Shown here: one piece after another, positions 8,097 through 12,953 of the stretch
How positions within the stretch are numbered: the stretch's first letter is position 1
How the letters are laid out: each line of letters starts with the position of its first letter
Assembly: GCA_021160985.1 (NCBI GenBank)
Contig: JAGHBN010000176.1
Location: forward strand, 1 to 12,953
From: Thermococcus sp.
Lineage (GTDB): Archaea; Methanobacteriota_B; Thermococci; Thermococcales; Thermococcaceae
Direction: 5' to 3'
Length of the DNA stretch: 12,953 nucleotides
Notes under the pieces: model-generated
The model's database searches: none
Seen by the model: only the letters and a program-made list of their open reading frames with translations
Told to the model about the DNA's origin: nothing
Program-made: the position numbers and the translations under genes

Positions 8097-8999
8097 CTAA
8101 ACTCCGTACACGTCGTCCAGCACCCTGCCTATCACCCGCATTTCTCTCTCTATGGCATCCATCAGTTCCCTGGTTATCCTGACCCCTCTAAGGCGCTCTA
8201 TGAAGAGCAGCGAGACGAGGTGATCCTGGATCGTGAGCTTCTCGTCCGGTCTCCAGTCGGGTTCCCGGTTATGAGGCCTTATGCCCTCGGCGTACCTGAG
8301 CAAAGTATTTAGCACCTCCTCTGAAATCCAGCCTATCTGGTAATAGAACTCGAGCACATCCTCGAGGTTCTGCATACCAACCCTGTCTATTAGGAAGCCA
8401 AGCCATTTCAGTGCCATCATTGTTGAAATCATATCGTTGGGGATGTGCTCAAGTCTTGCCCTGGTGTGTGGGGGGCTGACCAGGACGTCCTTAATTTCAG
8501 GGGGAATTTCAAACCCCCTGTAAAGCTCAAACTCTTTCTCCACGGATCCCACCTCCGTTGAATTTTCGGTTAGAGGTTCGGGAGCGGGTGCTCCCTCCAC
8601 ATGACCGGGTTTACTGGCGAGAGACTTCTCCTCGGGGCTTTCCATGTCCCCTGCACCTGTGGGCTCCCCGGGTTCCACGATCCTGGCTCCTCCCGAGTGA
8701 TTTTGAGATTCACTCCTCAGCGATTGGTTGGCCTGAGCCGCCTGAGACAGGTTAATGAGGTGGCCGCGTATCTCCTCCAGATACCTGCCGATTTCGTCTA
8801 CGCGGCTGTCAAGCCGGGAAAGTTTCTCGATCTGTCCAGCGTAGGTGCGAAGCACCCTATCAACGATCCTGTCAACCTGCTCCGGGGTCAGTATGTCGCG
8901 CTTCTTCATAAGGCGGTCTTTTAGGTCATCAACAAGGAAGTTCGGAACCTTCCCCCTGAGGCGCTTGAGCCTCTCCTCAATCTCGGTTTCGGCAATCAT
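8097..8999 (-). CDS. flaD: Archaellum accessory protein FlaD (FlaD/E family, ArlD)
   Basis: FlaD is a soluble euryarchaeal protein of the cytoplasmic ring below the motor that, with FlaC/FlaE, connects it to the CheF chemotaxis adaptor. The 300-residue protein has a charged helical N-terminal part (about 1-90) and a low-complexity Gly/Pro/Glu/Ser linker (about 98-155). The conserved FlaD/E domain follows (about 183-275, with LEHIPNDMISTMMALKWLGFL and LTIQDHLVSLLFIERLRG). The ATG at 8999 overlaps the flaC stop by four bases (ATGA). No separate flaE is present here, so this protein may serve both roles. The long linker before the FlaD/E domain fits FlaD rather than the short FlaE. Confidence 0.93.
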   Translation of the reverse strand: MIAETEIEERLKRLRGKVPNFLVDDLKDRLMKKRDILTPEQVDRIVDRVLRTYAGQIEKLSRLDSRVDEIGRYLEEIRGHLINLSQAAQANQSLRSESQNHSGGARIVEPGEPTGAGDMESPEEKSLASKPGHVEGAPAPEPLTENSTEVGSVEKEFELYRGFEIPPEIKDVLVSPPHTRARLEHIPNDMISTMMALKWLGFLIDRVGMQNLEDVLEFYYQIGWISEEVLNTLLRYAEGIRPHNREPDWRPDEKLTIQDHLVSLLFIERLRGVRITRELMDAIEREMRVIGRVLDDVYGV

Positions 9000-9493
9000 G
9001 CCTCTCCCTCCGATATGACTTCATATATCAGATCATCCAGATCCATACCATCAATCACAAGGAGCTTCAAGTCAGATTTTATCTGGGCTATCTCGGCCTT
9101 TAATCTCTCGATTTCCTCGCTTAACTCCTGGATCTCTCCAATTAGTGGATTAGATGAATCAACGTCCTTAAACGGATTAATCTGCTGCGAAACTATCTCA
9201 TAGAGGACCATAACATCCTTTATCACTTTATCAAGCCGATTTATTTCCTCGCGGAGTTCATTTATCTGGGTCTTTAAGGTGTCTATACTTACCTTTATAC
9301 GGGGAATATCATTCTCAATCTCGTTTATCCTCGTCATAACCTGAGTTATTAGCTCTTCTTCCTCCTTTTTCTTCTGAATCGTCTCCTCCATTGCTTCCTG
9401 CTCCAGTTCGTCGAGCTTTATTATCTCCCTGTTGTCTTCTGTCTTCTCCCTCTTTTTCTTCTTGAACTTGTTCTTCAGGTATGAAAATGACAT
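8996..9493 (-). CDS. flaC: Archaellum accessory protein FlaC (ArlC)
   Basis: FlaC is a cytoplasmic coiled-coil protein of the euryarchaeal archaellum that assembles with FlaD/E under the motor and takes part in switching. This 165-residue copy starts with a lysine-rich segment (KNKFKKKK, residues 7-14), followed by long Glu/Lys/Ile heptad-like coiled coils (about 25-100 and 118-145). Between them is the conserved stretch VMVLYEIVSQQINPF (about 94-108) characteristic of FlaC. A longer reading from GTG at 9502 exists, but that codon lies inside the likely SD (GGTGAT). The ATG at 9493 is four bases after it, so I prefer 9493. The 3' end overlaps flaD by four bases. Confidence 0.92.
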   Translation of the reverse strand: MSFSYLKNKFKKKKREKTEDNREIIKLDELEQEAMEETIQKKKEEEELITQVMTRINEIENDIPRIKVSIDTLKTQINELREEINRLDKVIKDVMVLYEIVSQQINPFKDVDSSNPLIGEIQELSEEIERLKAEIAQIKSDLKLLVIDGMDLDDLIYEVISEGEA

Positions 9494-9520
9494 CCCGATC
9501 ACCCGCGAGGAAATTTATGG

Positions 9521-9536
9521 AAAAAGGAAAAAAATT
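9521..9536 (-). terminator. T-rich tract after flaB, possible partial terminator
   Basis: On the minus strand, 11 bases after the flaB stop, there is a run of seven Ts (9528-9534), two Cs, then five Ts (9521-9525). Archaeal intrinsic termination uses such oligo-T tracts without a strict hairpin. The tract lies inside the 53-base gap between flaB and flaC. Partial termination here would make far more archaellin mRNA than motor mRNA, as the stoichiometry demands. Function is inferred. Confidence 0.5.
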
Positions 9537-9546
9537 CTGCAGAACC

Positions 9547-10212
9547 TCACTTGAGGTCTACTATCTTGTCGGTGTTGCTGAGGCCGTAGGCTGTCGGGGT
9601 GATAACTTTGGTGAAGCCTGGGGCACCGAACTCGGGAACGACCCTGATGGTTATCGGGGTCCTCGGCTCAACGCCACCGAAGACTGCGGTGAGGTTGACG
9701 GTGAGCAGGGCTATGTCGCCGGTAGTAAGGGTCGGTATGTCACTGTTCGTGAGAGAGCTGTCAGCATCCTGGACGATGAGGATTCCAAACTGGGTTCCTG
9801 GGAGGGCATTTCCTGAGGAATTCTTCCATCCATTAAGGGAAGTGTCAAACATGCTTCCCGTCAATGTGCTCTTGTTCCCTCCATATACAAGAACAACCTG
9901 CTTCTCGCCATTGTCAAGGTAGATTTTGGTCTGGTTGAGGTCAATGGGACTGCTTCCAGCGTGCAGGGAAACCTGTATCGTCATCAAGGTAAGGTTGTTC
10001 TTGCCCCCAGCATAACCCGTCACTGCATCGATCTTTATACCGGTTGAAACTTCCTGCGTGGTCTGCCTGCCGGTTGCTTCAGCCCTCTGCTGCAGGTAGC
10101 CGCTGGTGTTTATCAGAACCGCGGCGGCTACTGCAGCCACCAACACCATGGCTATGAAAACTATCAGGGTACCGATACCGACGGCACCCCTCTTCTTCCT
10201 CTGCAACTTCAT
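9547..10212 (-). CDS. flaB: Archaellin, the archaellum filament subunit (FlaB/ArlB)
   Basis: This 221-residue protein is the structural subunit of the archaellum filament. It has a short class III (type IV pilin-like) signal peptide ending KKRG, with predicted prepilin-peptidase (FlaK) cleavage between Gly9 and Ala10. The conserved N-terminal helix AVGIGTLIVFIAMVLVAAVAAAVL (about 10-33) follows, which packs the filament core. The rest is the beta-rich outer domain. N-X-S/T sequons occur at Asn35, 73, 93, 113, 131 and 173, so N-glycosylation is likely. A strong SD GGGAGGTG (10220-10227) lies seven bases before the ATG. It is the only archaellin gene between the promoter and flaC, whereas several Thermococcales carry two to five. 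It has its own promoter with a cluster of upstream hexamers. Confidence 0.97.
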   Translation of the reverse strand: MKLQRKKRGAVGIGTLIVFIAMVLVAAVAAAVLINTSGYLQQRAEATGRQTTQEVSTGIKIDAVTGYAGGKNNLTLMTIQVSLHAGSSPIDLNQTKIYLDNGEKQVVLVYGGNKSTLTGSMFDTSLNGWKNSSGNALPGTQFGILIVQDADSSLTNSDIPTLTTGDIALLTVNLTAVFGGVEPRTPITIRVVPEFGAPGFTKVITPTAYGLSNTDKIVDLK

Positions 10213-10261
10213 ACCCTGGCACCTCCCTTAGGTATTTTGCAATATATTCTAATGCACTTTG

Positions 10262-10276
10262 GATATAAATCGATTT
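10262..10276 (-). promoter_or_regulatory. flaB (fla operon) core promoter: TATA box with BRE region
   Basis: The minus strand reads TTTATATC at 10269-10262, preceded by the A-rich BRE region AAATCGA (10276-10270). Transcription should start about 20-25 bases downstream, giving a short leader before the flaB SD at 10220-10227. The clean TATA box, strong SD and upstream hexamer cluster suit a highly expressed archaellin operon. Confidence 0.8.
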
Positions 10277-10280
10277 TTTG

Positions 10281-10318
10281 TTTGTAGGTATGTAGAAAGG
10301 TGTGTATCTACATGTGTA
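10281..10318 (-). promoter_or_regulatory. Cluster of four TACANA hexamers, probable EarA activator sites
   Basis: On the minus strand, immediately upstream of the BRE, lie TACACA (10318-10313), TACACA (10306-10301), TACATA (10294-10289) and TACAAA (10286-10281). The first three are spaced exactly 12 bases apart. In Methanococcus maripaludis the activator EarA (MMP1718) binds upstream of the fla promoter, where four 6-bp consensus sequences were reported; TACATA is the consensus as I remember it. The number and position of the hexamers and the presence of an EarA-like gene at this locus make a matching activator site likely here. Binding itself is inferred. Confidence 0.65.
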
Positions 10319-10416
10319 GGTTAGTACTACTACAAAAAATAAACAGTAGAATTTGTAAATCCTACAACAAAAAGATAAAGGACATAAGGTAGAATGAGGA
10401 AAATATTTGAAAACCA
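10319..10416. other. Upstream half of the flaB intergenic region, with more GTAG/CTAC copies and a T-rich tract
   Basis: No gene is seen here. On the minus strand a T-rich stretch TTTATCTTTTTGTTG (10379-10365) follows the methyltransferase stop (10417) and could terminate that transcript. A further TACAAA lies at 10357-10352, and the 8-bp palindrome TAGTACTA at 10322-10329. Across 10261-10380 the tetramers GTAG/CTAC occur eight times in both orientations, so the regulatory array may extend beyond the four proximal hexamers. Confidence 0.45.
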
Positions 10417-11379
10417 CTACACCAAACGCGTCACCAGCAAGGCAGAGTTGCCGACTGGTTCAACCTTAACATCGTATGGACTCTCCTCAATAGCCACAAT
10501 TACATCTTTACAGCTAGGAAAGCGGATGAACTCCTTAGTCAGACTCTCAAAAAACTCCAAAGCGGCTATCTTTGGGTAGTTATCTCTGAAAGGTTCGACT
10601 ATAACAAGCTTCCCCCCCGGCCCAAGGGCTTCGATAGCCTTCTTAACTGTCACTCCGGGGTTTTCCAAGTATTCCAAGACGAAGCTTATCACCACGGCAT
10701 CATAGGTGTTCTTGACCACAAATTTCCTTATGTCAATCTCCCGCAGAACCACCCAGTCCATCCGGGCATTTCTTACACGAGTTCTGGCTATACTCAACAA
10801 CCCCGGGGAGAAATCAATGCCCACGTACTTCCCGTTAGGACCGACAGCTTCACCGAGTTCCACAGGGGATACGGAACCACAACCCAGGTCAAGGACATTC
10901 ATGCCGTCTTCGAGACCCAGGAGATCAGCCGCAAGCTGCCTGTAAGCCTTGTTAAGCTCCATGAGAAGGCGCATGTCCCAAAAGTCCGCACCCTTGTCAA
11001 AGTCCATGAGTATCTTGGGGTGCTCTGCAGATATGAAGGCATAATCTGCCATCTTGTAAAGCTCCTCAACTATCTGAACCCAGTCAGAGAAGAGCTTTTC
11101 GAGGTCTTTTGCACTTAAATTTAATCCGAATGACAGGTCGGAAATGCTAAGGAAACCATCTGATTCTTCCACAAAACCGAGGGAGATGTAGGTATCTACG
11201 AGCCTTTTCAGGTAACCCTTATTGAAGATTGGAATCGCCGAAAGCAACTTTTCATAAGACATCCCATTCGCAAGTCTGCTGAAAATGCCATATTTCAACC
11301 CAAACCTGAGAACATGTTCAAGAGCCAAATTGACCATCATCTCAAGGTTCCTATCCACTATCTCCACCAGTTGATTCAT
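10417..11379 (-). CDS. SAM-dependent methyltransferase of the archaellum locus ('fam' position)
   Basis: A 320-residue class I methyltransferase. Residues about 1-90 form a helical, winged-helix-like N-terminal domain as seen in dimeric O-methyltransferases. The Rossmann part begins at about 155 with motif I VLDLGCGS (163-170). The acidic loop is VGIDFS (Asp189, expected to hold the SAM ribose), and the post-motif region is LGPGGKLVIVEPF (252-264). In Pyrococcus furiosus a methyltransferase-like gene (fam) precedes the archaellins, and this gene has the same position. Its substrate is unknown; archaellin, its glycan or a small molecule are all possible. An upstream in-frame GTG (11388) exists, but ATG 11379 has a GAGGTGA SD six bases before it that overlaps the stop of the HTH gene. 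It is therefore translationally tied to the regulator, while flaB has a separate promoter. Confidence 0.85.
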   Translation of the reverse strand: MNQLVEIVDRNLEMMVNLALEHVLRFGLKYGIFSRLANGMSYEKLLSAIPIFNKGYLKRLVDTYISLGFVEESDGFLSISDLSFGLNLSAKDLEKLFSDWVQIVEELYKMADYAFISAEHPKILMDFDKGADFWDMRLLMELNKAYRQLAADLLGLEDGMNVLDLGCGSVSPVELGEAVGPNGKYVGIDFSPGLLSIARTRVRNARMDWVVLREIDIRKFVVKNTYDAVVISFVLEYLENPGVTVKKAIEALGPGGKLVIVEPFRDNYPKIAALEFFESLTKEFIRFPSCKDVIVAIEESPYDVKVEPVGNSALLVTRLV

Positions 11380-11389
11380 TCCCGTCACC

Positions 11390-11710
11390 TCATGTATACC
11401 TCGAATAGTAAGAATGGTACGACTTCAGGAGCTTGACGACCTGCTTCCCGTATTCCGTTAGCCGGTAATATTTGAAGCCTTTTTCCGTGACAATCTCAAC
11501 AAGGCCAAGACTCACAAGAGAACTGTGACCGTTGTACCTGTTTCCCAGACCTACAAGAGCGCCCTTCACATTTGAAGGATCCGATCTGACCACCCGCGCA
11601 ATCTCAGAAAGGTATGTGGGGGAGGGGTATATCTCATCCAGATAGAGGAGTATTTTTTTCCTGAGCTCGCTGCGGTTTATAGAGCGGATTACAAATGGAT
11701 CGATGAACAT
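11390..11710 (-). CDS. earA: Winged-helix regulator, EarA-like archaellum activator
   Basis: A 106-residue basic protein with one winged-helix DNA-binding domain (about 14-88). It consists of helices SELRKKILLYLDEIYP and YLSEIARVV, a recognition helix around DPSNVKGALVGLGNRYN, then a wing and the strand KGFKYYRLTEYG. The family, size and position next to the archaellum operon match EarA, which in Methanococcus maripaludis directly activates fla transcription and has relatives in Thermococcales. The likely target is the hexamer cluster upstream of flaB. A longer start at ATG 11743 adds 11 residues (MARWDCGGGIH) with no visible SD. I prefer ATG 11710, whose MFIDPFVIRS start is followed at once by the conserved domain; a G-rich run lies upstream, although it is a poor SD. 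Assignment as EarA is by inference from fold and context. Confidence 0.72.
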   Translation of the reverse strand: MFIDPFVIRSINRSELRKKILLYLDEIYPSPTYLSEIARVVRSDPSNVKGALVGLGNRYNGHSSLVSLGLVEIVTEKGFKYYRLTEYGKQVVKLLKSYHSYYSRYT

Positions 11711-11792
11711 GTGAATGCCCCCCCCACAGTCCCATCTTGCCATGATTATTAGAGATAATCCAATTTTCCCTTAGATATTTTGGGAAAACTAC

Positions 11793-11800
11793 TATATAAA
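11793..11800 (-). promoter_or_regulatory. Promoter of the regulator-methyltransferase pair (TATA box)
   Basis: The minus strand reads TTTATATA at 11800-11793, the best TATA box upstream of the HTH gene. Initiation about 25 bases downstream gives a leader of roughly 60 bases to ATG 11710, or about 30 to the alternative ATG 11743. A perfect 11-bp dyad GTTGTTACAAC at 11823-11833, 22 bases upstream of the box, could be an operator. It is not a TACANA-type site. Confidence 0.6.
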
Positions 11801-12017
11801 TGTTACTATCTTCTGATCTACAGTTGTTACAACTCGTCAAAATGTAATCATTATGCTGGCAAATATTTCGTTATTGAAGATCTATCCATATTGAACAAAA
11901 ATTATTTTGGGACTGGACGATCTCCAACAGCTTCAAAAACTCTCAACACTTGACGTTATCAGGTTTTTAGAAAAGCTTCCATTTCTATGACGAAACGACA
12001 ACCATAAGAACAAAGAG

Positions 12018-12028
12018 TTTAAATTATA
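12018..12028 (+). promoter_or_regulatory. Possible distal promoter for asnS (TATA-like)
   Basis: TTTAAATTATA on the plus strand resembles an archaeal TATA element. Initiation about 25 bases downstream would give a leader of roughly 130 bases containing the 12079-12089 and 12125-12144 dyads. It competes with the proximal TTATAAA element at 12146-12152. Confidence 0.35.
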
Positions 12029-12145
12029 GCTTTCAGAGTTAGGTTCATGCCGTTAATTATAGCCGTCAAGCATAGAATGGAAGCCTTCCCCCTTTGGATA
12101 AATTGAGGCTCTTCTGCTGATGTTGGTAGCCCGGAATCGCTACCG

Positions 12146-12152
12146 TTATAAA
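12146..12152 (+). promoter_or_regulatory. Possible proximal promoter for asnS (TTATAAA)
   Basis: TTATAAA lies 31 bases before ATG 12184. Initiation at the usual distance would fall at about 12172-12177, inside or next to the SD GGAGGTGG (12171-12178), giving an almost leaderless mRNA. This conflict with the SD keeps confidence modest. Confidence 0.4.
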
Positions 12153-12183
12153 GCCCATTTCAAAGCCTCTGGAGGTGGTAATG

Positions 12184-12953
12184 ATGATTGATAAGGTTTA
12201 TTGCGCGGACGTTAAGCCCGATATGGAAGGTAAGCGCGTCAAGCTCGCCGGATGGGTTTATAGGAAGAGGGAAGTCGGAAAGAAAGTCTTCATAGTGCTT
12301 AGGGACTCAAGCGGGATTATCCAGGTGGTCTTCTCCAAAGAGCTCAGCGAAGATGCTTATAGAAAGGCGAAAAAGCTCGGTATCGAGTCGAGCGTTATAA
12401 TTGAAGGGACTGTCAAGCCCGACCCGAGGGCCCCCACCGGAGTGGAAGTCCAAGCAGACAGTATTCAGGTCATCCAGAACGTGGACTTTTTCCCAATAAC
12501 CAAGGACGCCAGTGAGGAGTTCCTGCTCGACGTGAGACACCTGCACCTCCACTCGCCGAAGGTCGCGAGCATAATGAAGGTCAAGGCGACGATGATGCAA
12601 GCAGCTAGAGAGTGGCTCCTCCAGGACGGCTGGTACGAGGTCTTTCCGCCGATACTCGTCACAGGCGCCGTTGAAGGTGGAGCGACTCTCTTCAAGCTCA
12701 AGTACTTCGACCGCTACGCCTACCTGAGCCAGTCCGCACAGCTCTACCTTGAGGCGGCCATTTTCGGCCTCGAAAAGGTCTGGTCGCTTACGCCAAGCTT
12801 CAGGGCCGAAAAGAGCAGGACGAGGAGGCACCTCACAGAGTTCTGGCACCTGGAGCTTGAGGCTGCCTGGATGGACCTCTGGGACATCATGAAGGTCGAG
12901 GAGGAGCTCGTGAGCTACATGGTGCAGAGGACGCTTGAGCTCAGGAAGAGCGA
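12184..12953 (+). CDS. asnS: Asparaginyl-tRNA synthetase, archaeal type (3' end cut by window edge)
   Basis: This class IIb aminoacyl-tRNA synthetase joins asparagine to tRNA(Asn) in the cytosol. About 257 residues are visible. An N-terminal OB-fold anticodon-binding domain (about 1-100, with VKLAGWVYRKREVGKKVFIV) is followed by the start of the catalytic domain with VFPPILVTGAVEGGATLF (about 153-170). Class II motif 2 is FRAEKSRTRRHLTEFWHLE (about 206-224). The sequence after FRAE and the VEGGATLF segment fit archaeal AsnRS better than AspRS, where an ATEGGTELF-like form is usual. The SD GGAGGTGG (12171-12178) gives five bases of spacing to ATG 12184; ATG 12181, one codon earlier, is the alternative. 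It is divergent from the archaellum locus and unrelated to it in function. Confidence 0.9.
   Translation, partial: MIDKVYCADVKPDMEGKRVKLAGWVYRKREVGKKVFIVLRDSSGIIQVVFSKELSEDAYRKAKKLGIESSVIIEGTVKPDPRAPTGVEVQADSIQVIQNVDFFPITKDASEEFLLDVRHLHLHSPKVASIMKVKATMMQAAREWLLQDGWYEVFPPILVTGAVEGGATLFKLKYFDRYAYLSQSAQLYLEAAIFGLEKVWSLTPSFRAEKSRTRRHLTEFWHLELEAAWMDLWDIMKVEEELVSYMVQRTLELRKS

Larger units (their letters stand above)
11711..12183. other. Divergent intergenic region between the regulator and asnS
   Basis: This AT-rich region of about 470 bases has no convincing gene. Besides the minus-strand TATA box and dyad, it holds a plus-strand 27-codon open stretch (about 11908-11991, reading LGLDDLQQLQKLSTLDVIRF and onward to a TGA) that lacks an ATG and could be a decayed remnant. 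It also holds AATTATAGC twice (12022-12030 and 12055-12063), the 11-bp palindrome GGAAGCCTTCC (12079-12089) and a GGTAGC/GCTACC stem with an eight-base loop (12125-12144). None has an assigned function. Confidence 0.4.

Noticed and set aside
10261..10380. Short repeated TAC/GTAG units considered as a CRISPR fragment
   Set aside because: The repeats are only 4-6 bases, spaced irregularly apart from the 12-bp phasing, and lie next to a TATA box; there are no 25-37-base repeats with unique spacers.
10079..10417. 112-codon minus-strand frame across the fla promoter into flaB
   Set aside because: It spans the TATA box and hexamer array and overlaps flaB out of frame; no SD and an unlikely protein composition.
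12181..12187. ATGATGA considered as a C box of a C/D guide RNA
   Set aside because: It coincides with the asnS start codons, and no matching D box or C'/D' pair is seen at a suitable distance.
12307..12849. 180-codon minus-strand open frame
   Set aside because: Antisense to asnS, where conserved class II synthetase motifs are plainly encoded on the plus strand.
1..12953. tRNA or rRNA genes, insertion sequences and integration sites
   Set aside because: I found no tRNA cloverleaf, rRNA segment, intact transposase or flanking terminal repeats in the window.

Overview
This window comes from a hyperthermophilic euryarchaeon of the Thermococcales, most likely a Thermococcus. The evidence is the gene set and order (HTH regulator, methyltransferase, archaellin, FlaC, FlaD, FlaF, FlaG, FlaH, FlaI, FlaJ), the archaeal-type asparaginyl-tRNA synthetase, the TATA-box promoters and the GGAGGTG-type ribosome binding sites. 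The window is essentially one complete archaellum (archaeal flagellum) locus on the minus strand. An amidohydrolase truncated by the left edge flanks one side. A divergent, right-truncated asparaginyl-tRNA synthetase gene flanks the other.

Layout, read in the direction of transcription from right to left. At 11710-11390 lies a small winged-helix regulator resembling EarA, the euryarchaeal archaellum activator. It is tightly coupled to a SAM-dependent methyltransferase (11379-10417, the 'fam' position known from Pyrococcus). A 204-bp gap follows with a strong promoter: a TATA box at 10262-10269 preceded by four TACANA hexamers, three of them spaced exactly 12 bp apart. These are good candidates for EarA binding sites. 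Next come a single archaellin gene (flaB), a T-rich possible partial terminator, and then flaC, flaD, flaF, flaG, flaH, flaI and flaJ, packed with overlaps or gaps of a few bases. Directly coupled to flaJ by an ATGA overlap is a 648-residue secreted, membrane-anchored protein with repeated beta-type domains, which I cannot name. It is the best candidate here for an undescribed archaellum-associated component. Forty-six bases further on is a deaminase-type amidohydrolase (MTA/SAH deaminase family) in which the usual catalytic-site Glu of the HxxE motif appears to be Gln.

How the genes work together. FlaB is the filament subunit. FlaJ is the membrane platform, FlaI the hexameric motor/assembly ATPase, and FlaH its ATP-binding partner. 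FlaC and FlaD form the cytoplasmic euryarchaeal ring that links the motor to chemotaxis. FlaF and FlaG anchor the stator in the cell envelope. The HTH protein probably activates flaB transcription through the hexamer cluster. The prepilin peptidase, the chemotaxis genes and further archaellins are not in this window.

The 474-bp region between the regulator and asnS (11711-12183) has no convincing gene. It holds promoters for both directions, several short dyads and possibly a decayed coding remnant.
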